Positions 17,130 to 24,512 of a DNA stretch of 64,000 nucleotides are shown one piece after another. The number at the start of each line of letters is the position of its first letter. The first letter of the stretch is position 1. Below the pieces are notes generated by a model, which ran no database searches, had not been told where the DNA came from, and saw only the letters and a list, made by a program, of their open reading frames with translations. The translations under genes and the position numbers were made by a program. Source of the DNA: Deltaproteobacteria bacterium (lineage in GTDB: Bacteria; Desulfobacterota; Desulfobulbia; Desulfobulbales; JAGXFP01); NCBI GenBank assembly GCA_020056965.1, contig JAGVGT010000047.1, forward strand, positions 23,619-87,618. The letters run 5' to 3'.

Positions 17130-17954
17130 TCAGTCAGGCGTGCGGATATGCTCGATTACCGATTTGACGTAGGCGTGGTGGGACGGATCCTCGCAGAGGA
17201 AGATGAAGTCGCGGGCGCGGCTGACGATGACATCGATCAGGGCCGGGGTTTGGGGATCGTCGAAGCGCCGCAGACAGCGCACGGCCACCTGCAATAGTTG
17301 CAGGGATTGCCGGAGGTTGTCCTTCTTGCCCATGGTCTGATAATAGCTGGATTCGGGGTTGCCGAATTCCTGCACCACCCCCTGGATAATCGCCAAAGCC
17401 GACTCACCGCCGACCATGGCCAGGAAGATGACCATCTCCCGCTGCAGATAAAGCAGGAACCGGATCGGCATGGCGCCCTGGGGCTGCCGCTCCTGGGCCG
17501 AGAGCTTGAGCAGCTCCTCGGTGGTGGTCCGGAACTTCTGGATGACATATTCCTGATTCTGCTCCAGAAAAGCCCGAACCTCCTTGAGCATGGCCGGGTT
17601 AAGTTCCTGACTGGATGCGAGAACCTCCTCGGGAGTCAACTCGATCTGGCTCCGGTCCCGGTTGTTGTGGCGGAGCAGCATGATGGCCAGGATCAGGCCG
17701 TTGCGGTCGGAATATTTGAGCACGGCCGACCGGTTAAAGACGTCGGCGAGCAGAATCTGCAAGGCCGCCTCGGGCTGACCGAGTTCGGCCACCAGGGGCT
17801 GCAGGGCGTTCAGGAAGGCGACCCGGTCGTTTCTGGCGGCCAGTTCTTTCAGATAATGCCAGAGAAACTCAAAGACCGTGCTGCCGTGGCGGGCGAAGTG
17901 GGGAATGTTTTTTTCAAAGAGGCGCGCCGGAAATGGCCGAGGTCGTCGAAGCAC
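17130..17954 (-). CDS. Unknown helical protein, C-terminal part of a frameshifted gene
   Basis: This frame continues the gene at 17849-19345 after a one-base shift. Its meaningful sequence begins near ARLFEKNIPHFARHG; the first few residues (MLRRPRPFP) are an out-of-frame artefact. The protein is helical and soluble, with no signal peptide or catalytic motif I can name. One missing C between GCC and CTC near 17932 would read RRALFEKNIPHF and join both parts into about 740 residues. Either the gene is broken or the sequence has an indel there. Confidence 0.7.
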   Translation of the reverse strand: MLRRPRPFPARLFEKNIPHFARHGSTVFEFLWHYLKELAARNDRVAFLNALQPLVAELGQPEAALQILLADVFNRSAVLKYSDRNGLILAIMLLRHNNRDRSQIELTPEEVLASSQELNPAMLKEVRAFLEQNQEYVIQKFRTTTEELLKLSAQERQPQGAMPIRFLLYLQREMVIFLAMVGGESALAIIQGVVQEFGNPESSYYQTMGKKDNLRQSLQLLQVAVRCLRRFDDPQTPALIDVIVSRARDFIFLCEDPSHHAYVKSVIEHIRTPD

Positions 17955-19345
17955 GACTTGAGCAATTCGAGGAGCTGGGCGGCCGACGCCTCGCTGATCT
18001 TAAAATTTTTGGCGATTACCGCGTAATCCTCGGCATCGAACATCACCTTGCGGTTGGCGATATCCCGCACCTTCTTCTTGGTGGTCGAACGCTGTTTGAA
18101 AAAACTGAGCAGCCCGAGGATCTTTTCGTTGATCGACCAGCTGGTTTTATGACCATGCTCGTTGACGGTGCTGACCTTGCCATCCTGAATGCTGATATTG
18201 TCGTAAACGGTATCAGCGACCTGCTCCATCCCCTCCTTGATGTTTTGCAGGGCCTCCTTATGCAAGGTCTCCTTGTCGGCAGTCCCGGCCGAGTGGTTCA
18301 GAAAATTACTGGCCGTGGTCAAGCGCTTATTCATGACCTCGGTGCGGATATCGGTGTAGCCTTCCCGGTTGATACTGGCCAGAACTTCGGTGGCCATCCG
18401 GGGGTTACTGCCGTATTTGGCCAGGACAAAGCGCGACACCTGGACCGCCTCGATCTTTTTTTCGGCGGTGGCATGGAGGTTCCGGGTCAGCCATTGGACA
18501 TTGTTAACCTCAATGGGCATTTTTCTGAGCAGTTCCCGATTGCGCGGCGAGGCAAAGACCGCCTCGTAGACCGTGGTGAACCGGCCAAATTGCGGGTCCG
18601 GCGGCACCCCCAGCAGACGCGCGCCCATCTTATCGACCAGATTCTGCAGGGCCGCCGGCTTAACCTTGTTGCTCGCCGCCAGCAGGGTCAAATTGACGTG
18701 CGGCCGGCCGTACTCGTCATTGACCAGGTAACTATCCGGGGCGCCGTTGCTGGCATAAAAACGGCTCAGGCGGTGGACGGTCTCCTCGATCCGTTGATAG
18801 TCCTCATCCGTACCGCCAGCCAGATCGATGGTGAAATTGAAAATTTCCATGGCGCTTAAAGCCCGGAAGGCTTCCATCAATTTTCCGTAGATGGCGGCCC
18901 CATGTTTCTTCTCGCGCTCCGCGACGATCTGGGCCACCTGGAAATCGACCAGGAAATTGCCGAAGGAGAGTTCATAGTCGTAGAGGTCCGAACCGATTTT
19001 GCCGTCCGGGCATTGCTGGCCGCGCAGCCGGCCATGGATTTTGCCATCGAACTTGGGAAACTTGGCGATTTTCTTCAAGGCGCCGACCAACACCTTGATT
19101 TTCTGCTCGTTCTCCTTGGCCAGGACGGCAAAGCGGCTGTTGGCCAGAATCCCAACGAAGATGGTGGTAGCCTCGGCCAGCAGCAGCCGATACTGGTCGA
19201 GAAACTGCTCTTTCTGATTGAGGAGTTCCACCAGGGCCGAGGTGGTGGGCTCCAGGACCCGGTCCTGGTCGTCAATCCCGGCGAACTGCCGGTACAATTG
19301 CGCAGCCGACTGATCCAGTTCGAAATGTTCGTCCCCGTTGTTCAT
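17849..19345 (-). CDS. Unknown cytoplasmic protein, N-terminal part of a frameshifted gene
   Basis: The first 465 or so residues look like a real, mostly helical protein with acidic and lysine-rich stretches. The last 30 residues (from ASLKKTF) are out of frame. The ATG has AGGGGAAAG directly upstream. No signal peptide, membrane helix or named domain is visible. Its true continuation is the frame at 17130-17954. I do not recognise the family. The gene is monocistronic, facing away from the IF-2-like gene. Confidence 0.7.
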   Translation of the reverse strand: MNNGDEHFELDQSAAQLYRQFAGIDDQDRVLEPTTSALVELLNQKEQFLDQYRLLLAEATTIFVGILANSRFAVLAKENEQKIKVLVGALKKIAKFPKFDGKIHGRLRGQQCPDGKIGSDLYDYELSFGNFLVDFQVAQIVAEREKKHGAAIYGKLMEAFRALSAMEIFNFTIDLAGGTDEDYQRIEETVHRLSRFYASNGAPDSYLVNDEYGRPHVNLTLLAASNKVKPAALQNLVDKMGARLLGVPPDPQFGRFTTVYEAVFASPRNRELLRKMPIEVNNVQWLTRNLHATAEKKIEAVQVSRFVLAKYGSNPRMATEVLASINREGYTDIRTEVMNKRLTTASNFLNHSAGTADKETLHKEALQNIKEGMEQVADTVYDNISIQDGKVSTVNEHGHKTSWSINEKILGLLSFFKQRSTTKKKVRDIANRKVMFDAEDYAVIAKNFKISEASAAQLLELLKSCFDDLGHFRRASLKKTFPTSPATAARSLSFSGII

Positions 19346-19608
19346 CTTTCCCCTTTCAGGACCGCAGTACAGGTGGATAAAACCGCTTCGACCGGATGAA
19401 TAGCCGGGTGGCCGACACTTTTGCCGATGGCCGGACCGCCGACATCCTTGTAATTATAGCACAAAATGGTCTCAAGTCAGCCTTTGCTTTTGCGAAGTTT
19501 ACCCTTTACCCAAACATTTCGGTTTCCGCCACGCTGCCCGGATATTCACTCCCCGCTCCGGCTGTGCTAAGATGACTTGCACGAACAACTCCAACAGGGT
19601 GAAAAGCC

Positions 19609-20340
19609 ATGGGACACCGGGCCGGGCAGCAGACCAACAGACAGAACCCCAAGCGCAACCCCGCCGTCCCAACCGGGCCGGACGAGACCTCCGGGCCGCG
19701 GCGGCTGGAAATCGTCCTGAAGTGCGGAACCGACGGCAGCCGCGCCGCCATCGAAAAGGTGCTGCGGGAGAAGCGGCCGGAGCGGCTGGAGCTGGCGATC
19801 ATCCACAGCGGGGTCGGCGAGGTCAACAAGAACGACATCCTGCTGGCCGCCACGGCGTCCCGGCTGATCGTCGGCTTCGAGGTCGGGGTCAACCCGCATC
19901 TGGAGGAGGAACTGCGCAAAAGCGGCGTGGAGGTCCGGCTCTACCAGGTGATCTACCGGCTGCTCGAAGACCTCTTGGCCCTGGAGGGTTCACTGCTCGT
20001 GGAACCGGCGGCCGAGCAGATCATCGGCCAGGCCAAGGTCATCGCCCTCTTCAAGGGTACCCGGCACGGGGTCATCCTGGGTTGTCAGGTTAGCGCCGGG
20101 CGACTGGCGGTGGGCGAGCGCTTCCGGCTGATCGGGGCCATGGGGCCGCTTTACGAGGGCCGGATCGAGTCGTTGCACATCGAAAAGGCTGAGGTGCGGG
20201 CGGCGGTTGTGCCCCAGCAGGTGGGGCTGCAGATTCACGATTTTCAGCGGGCGACGGTGGGCGATCTGATCGAGAGTTTCCGGCCCGGGCCGCCGCCACC
20301 GCCGGTCTGGCAAGCCAAGCCGGGGGTATCCCGCCACTGA
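19609..20340 (+). CDS. Orphan protein with IF-2 domain III/IV-like architecture
   Basis: In this 243-residue protein, residues 32-125 resemble IF-2 domain III: LEIVLKCGTDGSRAAIEKVL, IIHSGVGEVNKNDILLAA, LIVGFEVG and RLYQVIYRLLEDL. Residues 126-215 resemble the domain IV beta barrel: KVIALFKGTRHGVILGCQV through VGLQIHDFQRATVGDLIESF. The GTPase domain and domain II are absent. The first 30 residues are basic and disordered, the C terminus proline-rich. In IF-2, domain IV binds fMet-tRNA. A role at the ribosome is a guess; an IF-2 mimic or regulator is possible. The start ATG has CAGGGTG upstream. Confidence 0.75.
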   Translation: MGHRAGQQTNRQNPKRNPAVPTGPDETSGPRRLEIVLKCGTDGSRAAIEKVLREKRPERLELAIIHSGVGEVNKNDILLAATASRLIVGFEVGVNPHLEEELRKSGVEVRLYQVIYRLLEDLLALEGSLLVEPAAEQIIGQAKVIALFKGTRHGVILGCQVSAGRLAVGERFRLIGAMGPLYEGRIESLHIEKAEVRAAVVPQQVGLQIHDFQRATVGDLIESFRPGPPPPPVWQAKPGVSRH

Positions 20341-20359
20341 CTCAGACGCCCGCGGGCTT

Positions 20360-20541
20360 AGAGCTTGTCCGTAAATAAAACTTTGGTGCTCGCATCAGGC
20401 TTTTGGGCGCATTTGGCCGGTCCTCAATCACAAAAACCTCGCCGTAGCCCTGCTACGCCTGCGGTTTTGCTCAATCGGCCCAACCAAATCCACCGCAAAA
20501 TCCTGCGCGATCCCTGAAAAGCTTATTTACGGACAAGCTCT
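20360..20541. mobile_element. MITE-like element with 19-bp terminal inverted repeats
   Basis: AGAGCTTGTCCGTAAATAA at 20360-20378 is repeated as a perfect inverted copy at 20523-20541. The 182-bp element has no open frame of note. Its interior contains a CCTCGCCGTAGCCC...TACGCCTGCGG palindromic part. It lies between two convergent genes and ends next to the stop codon of the exonuclease gene. A full-size parent transposon is not in the window. Confidence 0.8.
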
Positions 20542-20544
20542 TAA

Positions 20545-21378
20545 TCACCACCCCGCCGCCAGACGCCCCCGCAGTTCCGCCAGCAATCCCGGGTCGGGGC
20601 TGAAGGGCAGTTCCGGCAACTCGGGCATCACCAGGCGCAGCTCCTCGCCGAAAGGGGTGGCGGCAACGTTGCGGTTATACACCTCGACCATCAGCCGTTC
20701 CAGGTTGACGGTATCCATAATGTTGTAAGCCAGCAGGGTTTCCAGCGCCCGCCGCTGGCCGGTCCGCCGGTACATCTGCCAGAGCAGCACCGCCGCGTAG
20801 CCATCCACCCCGGTCAAATCACCCCGATCCAGCCCCAAGCGGATTTCACACTTTTTGAGGCCGCCCTTGAAGCCCAGCCCGGCCAGCAGATAGCGCAGGT
20901 CGAGATGGGCGATCTTCAGAGTGATGCCGAACTGTTTCTCGATGACCGGCACATCGAAGGACTTGCCGCTGTAAGTGATCAGCACATCGTATTCGCGCAG
21001 GGCCAGGGGCAGATCATCAAGGTTGTCGCCATGCACGAAGCAGCGGATGGCCCGGCCGTCGAAGATGGTGGCGGTGGTGATCCGGTTGGCGAAGGAGCCG
21101 TCGGTCTCGATGTCGAGATAGGCCGAGACCGCCCGGAAGTGGGGAAAGATCCGCCAGTGCTCGCGGGCGGCCAGCTTTTCCAGAAACCAGCCGGGCCGGC
21201 AAGGCAGATGGGTCCGGGCCTCGGCCAGGCAGCCGGCCATATAAGCGCCCTGGGCCGGGGAAAGGTGGTCCGGGTAGGGCGCGGCCAGGTCGTCCCAATG
21301 GCGGATACCGCCCTGCCAGAGCCGCTCTTCGCTCTTGGGGCCGATCTTCTGGATCAGTTGAAAGGTGTTGGTCAGCAT
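20545..21378 (-). CDS. RNase H-fold DEDD exonuclease (YprB-like)
   Basis: A 277-residue protein with an RNase H-like exonuclease core. Asp89 and Glu91 (YLDIETDG) match the first DEDD motif; ALREYDVLITYSGKSFDVPVIEKQFG holds the second acidic motif, and YNIMDTVNLERLM the last Asp and the usual Tyr position. HLDLRYLLAGL and GGLKKCEIRLGL match YprB/RNase_H_2 family proteins. The N terminus (QLIQKIGPKSEERLW) resembles a helix-hairpin-helix. The target is likely single-stranded nucleic acid; the role is unknown. The start has a weak GAGA site. Confidence 0.85.
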   Translation of the reverse strand: MLTNTFQLIQKIGPKSEERLWQGGIRHWDDLAAPYPDHLSPAQGAYMAGCLAEARTHLPCRPGWFLEKLAAREHWRIFPHFRAVSAYLDIETDGSFANRITTATIFDGRAIRCFVHGDNLDDLPLALREYDVLITYSGKSFDVPVIEKQFGITLKIAHLDLRYLLAGLGFKGGLKKCEIRLGLDRGDLTGVDGYAAVLLWQMYRRTGQRRALETLLAYNIMDTVNLERLMVEVYNRNVAATPFGEELRLVMPELPELPFSPDPGLLAELRGRLAAGW

Positions 21379-21397
21379 GGTTTCTCGGGGCTAGATT

Positions 21398-21512
21398 GGC
21401 ACGGACAAGGACTTGCAAGGACAAACACCGACACGCACGGACCTACACGGACCGCCCCGTCATCTCCAAGTCCGTGCTGGTCGGTGCCAGTCCGTGTTCG
21501 TCCGTGTTTTTT
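21398..21512. repeat. CACGGAC heptamer-repeat hairpin, copy A
   Basis: The left half carries CACGGAC-type units and the right half their complement GTCCGTG, separated by a short centre, so the whole can fold back on itself; it ends in a T7 run. Spacing between units is irregular. It lies between the exonuclease gene and tpx. A second copy lies inside the four-helix-bundle gene at 22393-22546. Confidence 0.8.
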
Positions 21513-21514
21513 TG

Positions 21515-22135
21515 TTACTTAACCAGTTTTCCCGCCTCGACAAAGGCCCTTTCCAGGTCGGGCAAATTGCTCAGTTCCGGCACCACCTGGATGTACCGCA
21601 CCACCCCGCCCGCGTCCACAAGGATCACGGCCCGGGCCAGCAGACGGGAACCCTCCAGCAGCAGTCCCACGGAGCGGCCAAGGGCGCCTTCCTTGTAGTC
21701 GGAGAGAAAATGGATGTCGGTCAGCTTGGCCTCCTTGGCGAAGCGGGCCTGGGCAAAGGGGGTGTCGCGGCTGATCGTGATCCGCTCGATGGCGGCCGGC
21801 ATCTCCCTGCCTTGCTCGCCCAGGTAATGGCTCTGGGCCTCGCAGACCTTGGTGTCGATGGATGGGACGATGCTCAGGAACAGCACCTTGCCCCGCATCT
21901 GGGAGAGATCGACTTCTTCAAGGGTATTGGCGGCAATCAATCCGGTGGCCGGCAGCTGGTCGCCCACCGCAATGGCCGTGCCGAGCAGCTTTTGCTCGGC
22001 GCCGCGCATGGTCACAGCTGTTCCCGGCTCAACCGAACCGGTGTTGATTTTCATGGGGTTGGCGGTGGTCGCCGCACAGCCGGTCAGGATGGTCAGCAAC
22101 AACAGCAGATAGGGAAGCAATTTTGAATTTTTCAT
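21515..22135 (-). CDS. tpx: Lipoprotein thiol peroxidase (Tpx family) lacking the usual resolving cysteine
   Basis: A 206-residue Tpx peroxiredoxin that reduces hydroperoxides. Unlike the usual cytoplasmic form it has a lipoprotein signal (residues 1-20, lipobox LTGC, Cys20), so it should be membrane-tethered in the periplasm. The peroxidatic cysteine is Cys98 in VPSIDTKVCEA. The resolving cysteine normally found in the FAQKRWC context is Ala133 here (FAQARFAKEA). It may therefore work as a 1-Cys enzyme with an outside thiol partner. I chose the ATG at 22135 with GGAG upstream; a GTG nine bases earlier lies too close to that site. Confidence 0.92.
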   Translation of the reverse strand: MKNSKLLPYLLLLLTILTGCAATTANPMKINTGSVEPGTAVTMRGAEQKLLGTAIAVGDQLPATGLIAANTLEEVDLSQMRGKVLFLSIVPSIDTKVCEAQSHYLGEQGREMPAAIERITISRDTPFAQARFAKEAKLTDIHFLSDYKEGALGRSVGLLLEGSRLLARAVILVDAGGVVRYIQVVPELSNLPDLERAFVEAGKLVK

Positions 22136-22212
22136 AAATGACACTCTCCTTGGTCAATTGATTAAGGCTGCCGGTAAAGTTTCTAATGGCAGAATGTCAC
22201 TTCAAACAAATT

Positions 22213-22941
22213 TTAACCATTTTTTTTCCGCTGGCTGCTCCGGGTGCGATAAAGCCGTTCGGTGAAGCCGCCTTCTTCAGTGAAAGCCTTGGCCTGGGCG
22301 GCAATCTGGCGGTCTAAAAGGTGGCAGCAAAGATTAAGCAGCGAGAGAACGGCGTTGGCGACCAAGGCGCTGGCCGGCAGGGGCTTGCACGGACTAACAG
22401 CAGCCCTGGACGCACACGGACTAACCGCTAACACGGACTGGCACGGACCACCACGGACGGCCACGGACGGCCCAGCCGCCCCCAGGTCAGTGTTAGTCCG
22501 TGTCTGTCCGTGCAAGTCCGTGTTTTTTGCCTTTCCGTCCGTGTTTTCTTTAATCTTTTCCTCCCCCACCCAAGCCCGCACCGCCTCCACGCTGGCGCAC
22601 CGCCGCGCCTTAAAGCGCAGCAAGGCCGGGTGCTCCGGCTCCCACTGCGGCAGTCCCCGCTGCCGCAAAAAATCCTCATAATCCAAACGCAACTCTTCCA
22701 AGCTGGCCCGGGCCACATTGGTCAGTTTCAGTTCGCTCTTCTTGGAAGTCCCAGAGGCCTGGCTGCCTTCGGCAATGTTCTGCACCCCGGAGCGGGCCGC
22801 CTGGACCATCTGGTCGCGGGTGCGGCTCTTGCGGTCGATATAGAGTTCACAGAAGCGCACCGTCAGATCATAAATCAACTGGCCGATCTGAAAGCTCTTC
22901 AGCCGCCGGTAACCGCCATGTTTAGGGATCAGTTCGGTCAT
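22213..22941 (-). CDS. Four-helix-bundle protein with repeat-derived insertion
   Basis: A 242-residue protein. Residues 1-130 form a four-helix bundle of the S23/IVS-like type (GQLIYDLTVRFCELYI, QMVQAARSGVQNIAEGSQ, LEELRLDYEDFLRQRGLP). Residues about 133-197 are translated from the CACGGAC hairpin repeat and are Thr/Asp/Ser/Pro-rich. The last 45 residues (VANAVLSLLNLCCHLLDRQI onward) resemble the suffix domain seen on such proteins. Related bundle proteins include the Avd accessory factor of diversity-generating retroelements, but no reverse transcriptase is present. Its ATG overlaps the stop of the upstream JAB-like gene as ATGA. Confidence 0.8.
   Translation of the reverse strand: MTELIPKHGGYRRLKSFQIGQLIYDLTVRFCELYIDRKSRTRDQMVQAARSGVQNIAEGSQASGTSKKSELKLTNVARASLEELRLDYEDFLRQRGLPQWEPEHPALLRFKARRCASVEAVRAWVGEEKIKENTDGKAKNTDLHGQTRTNTDLGAAGPSVAVRGGPCQSVLAVSPCASRAAVSPCKPLPASALVANAVLSLLNLCCHLLDRQIAAQAKAFTEEGGFTERLYRTRSSQRKKNG
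22393..22546. repeat. CACGGAC heptamer-repeat hairpin, copy B (inside a gene)
   Basis: CACGGAC units at irregular 8-14 base spacing are followed, after a GC-rich centre near 22470-22485, by GTCCGTG units in the opposite sense. The element keeps the surrounding four-helix-bundle frame open. It has the same design as the copy at 21398-21512, with tpx between them. It is not a CRISPR array: units are seven bases and the halves are inverted. Confidence 0.8.
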
Positions 22942-23486
22942 GGGTTTGGTTTGGGGTAATAATTCCGTCCCGGTTCCTCGATCTCGCGAAGATAGCCATT
23001 GGAGTAGTCAATCGGCCCGAAAACCCGCCGCCACTCCTTGAGAACTTTGTCCTGGTTCAGGGTAAGGTCGAGGCGTTTGCCTGGCGCTATCAAATAATCT
23101 TCCTTGATGGTCAACCTTCGCTCGCCACTGTCCAGGTTGAATCCCGAACAGCCTCGGCAACACTGCGTCGAATATAAGAGAATGAGCGGTTCGGAAGTGA
23201 TGCTGAACAGCGGCTTAGGATAACCATCGATACTTTGGGTGGAGGCATAGAAGCCGAGCACCTCCAGATCGAATTTGTCGGCCACCGCGCGGGCCTTGCT
23301 ATAATGCTGCTCAATGCCGGTCCAGCGGTCAGCAAATTCATCCCATCGGCTGGTCTTGGCGCAAGGCAGGGCGGCGGACAAGCGTTCATTGCCCTTGCCC
23401 AAGAGATAGCCGAAGGCCTCAAGGGGATAAACATGCCAAGCGTGCTTGCCCAGCCTTACCAGCGATTCTCTGGAAATCAGTAACAT
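22938..23486 (-). CDS. Degenerate JAB/MPN-like protein
   Basis: A 182-residue protein. The N-terminal segment ESLVRLGKHAWHVYPLEAFGYLLGKG resembles the first helix and Glu region of JAB/MPN (JAMM) domains. The zinc ligands HxH...D are not found: the place expected to read H-S/T-H is VLGFYASTQSID. It is therefore probably not an active metallopeptidase. Adjacent cysteines (STQCCRGCSGF) are unusual. The ATG at 23486 has GGAG seven bases upstream. It is co-translated with the four-helix-bundle gene. Function unknown. Confidence 0.6.
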   Translation of the reverse strand: MLLISRESLVRLGKHAWHVYPLEAFGYLLGKGNERLSAALPCAKTSRWDEFADRWTGIEQHYSKARAVADKFDLEVLGFYASTQSIDGYPKPLFSITSEPLILLYSTQCCRGCSGFNLDSGERRLTIKEDYLIAPGKRLDLTLNQDKVLKEWRRVFGPIDYSNGYLREIEEPGRNYYPKPNP

Positions 23487-23538
23487 GGTTGGCTCCGATG
23501 AAATGCCGGGCGAGGACCCAGGAGCATCCAAGGCTGCA

Positions 23539-23559
23539 TTCCCACGGAGACCGTGGGAA
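23539..23559. repeat. REP-like hairpin TTCCCACGG/CCGTGGGAA
   Basis: A perfect 9-bp stem with a 3-base loop between the JAB-like and Bro-N genes. It belongs to the same general type as the hairpins at 1684-1795. No T-run follows, so termination is unlikely. Confidence 0.65.
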
Positions 23560-23603
23560 CGAGACTAATAGACGCCGTAGAAGAGCCGCGCGTCCCCAAT
23601 GTT

Positions 23604-24452
23604 TTACTTTTTCCGAGGGGTTACCGCTTTCCTGTTTCCCGGCGGCAGAAAGTTGTTGTCCGTCACCACCTTTTTGCCGGTCTTGGCCTCCAGTTCACGC
23701 CGCGCCTTCTTGGCAATGGCGCCGCCTTTCTTGCCGACCTCTTTGTTTTCTTCCAGGCCGGTTGCCTCGACACTTTCGGCAATCTGGCGGGTGGAGAGTT
23801 CCGCCAGGGCGGTAAAGATCAATTCGGCCTCGCTCATGTGGTCCCGGAGGTTCTGGGTCTGCAACCCCTTGAGCGATTTGTGCTCCTTGACCGACACCCC
23901 CGACCACTCCTGGTGAATGAGATTGGTAAGGATGGCATACTCCTCTTCCTTGGTTACCTCGTGGTCCTGCCAGTAGTCGGTGAGTTTGTTGCGGGTCTCT
24001 TGCCCCATCATCCGCTGCTGGATCCATTTTTCGCTGCGGCCATGCTGTTGCCAGAACTCCCGCGCCCGATCCAGGGAGCGCGCCGGGTCGGCCATGTCCT
24101 GCAGGCGTTCGTGGCCGACCTTGGCCAGCCAGAGTTTGAGCGGCTCGGCCTTGGGACTGGGCACGGATTGGATCAGGCGGAGTAGTGTTTCAGAATCGGC
24201 AACATCGGTCAGGTATTTTTTACCGTCCGCAGCTGCCATCTTCAGTCGGTTACATTTTGTAACCGACTCGCTGCCTTCTTTGTTCAAGCGGTTCTTCAAG
24301 ACCTTCCAGTAATTTCTCGCGGCTTGATAGTCCGGCTGTTGAATCAATGCCTGGACGATATCCACCACCGAGAAGTACCAGGTTTCGGCCTCCTCGTCAT
24401 AGTGGCGACGAATCTGTTTGTCTTCAAAAACAGCTAAGGATTTTTCCGGCAT
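23604..24452 (-). CDS. Bro-N/antirepressor-like protein
   Basis: A 282-residue protein whose first 100 residues (KSLAVFEDKQIRRHYDEEAE, YFSVVDIVQALI, YLTDVADSETLLRLIQ) match the Bro-N-type domain of phage antirepressors. The remainder is helical and contains ARSLDRAREFWQ and QRMMGQETRNKLTDYW, ending in a basic tail. Proteins of this type are found in prophages and in stand-alone accessory cassettes; their biochemical role there is unclear. The ATG at 24452 has AGGAGGA upstream, which rules out a start 13 codons earlier. It follows rhuM on the same strand with a 60-bp gap. Confidence 0.8.
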   Translation of the reverse strand: MPEKSLAVFEDKQIRRHYDEEAETWYFSVVDIVQALIQQPDYQAARNYWKVLKNRLNKEGSESVTKCNRLKMAAADGKKYLTDVADSETLLRLIQSVPSPKAEPLKLWLAKVGHERLQDMADPARSLDRAREFWQQHGRSEKWIQQRMMGQETRNKLTDYWQDHEVTKEEEYAILTNLIHQEWSGVSVKEHKSLKGLQTQNLRDHMSEAELIFTALAELSTRQIAESVEATGLEENKEVGKKGGAIAKKARRELEAKTGKKVVTDNNFLPPGNRKAVTPRKK

Positions 24453-24512
24453 GGTTCCTCCTGACTCATCCGGCGCAATTCGCAGGCTCATTGCGCCCTA
24501 CTTGCTGCTCGA

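Noticed and set aside
17905..17935. Programmed -1 frameshift at the A7 run
   Set aside because: The run does not fit the X-XXY-YYZ slippery frame well, no clear stimulatory stem was seen, and a single lost C a few bases earlier explains the join with fewer assumptions.
22393..22546. CRISPR array
   Set aside because: Units are only seven bases, spacing is irregular, the two halves are inverted, and no cas gene is near.
22213..22941. Avd protein of a diversity-generating retroelement
   Set aside because: Only the four-helix-bundle fold agrees; there is no reverse transcriptase, template repeat or variable repeat in the window.
22938..23486. Active JAMM metallopeptidase
   Set aside because: The HxH and downstream Asp zinc ligands are missing.
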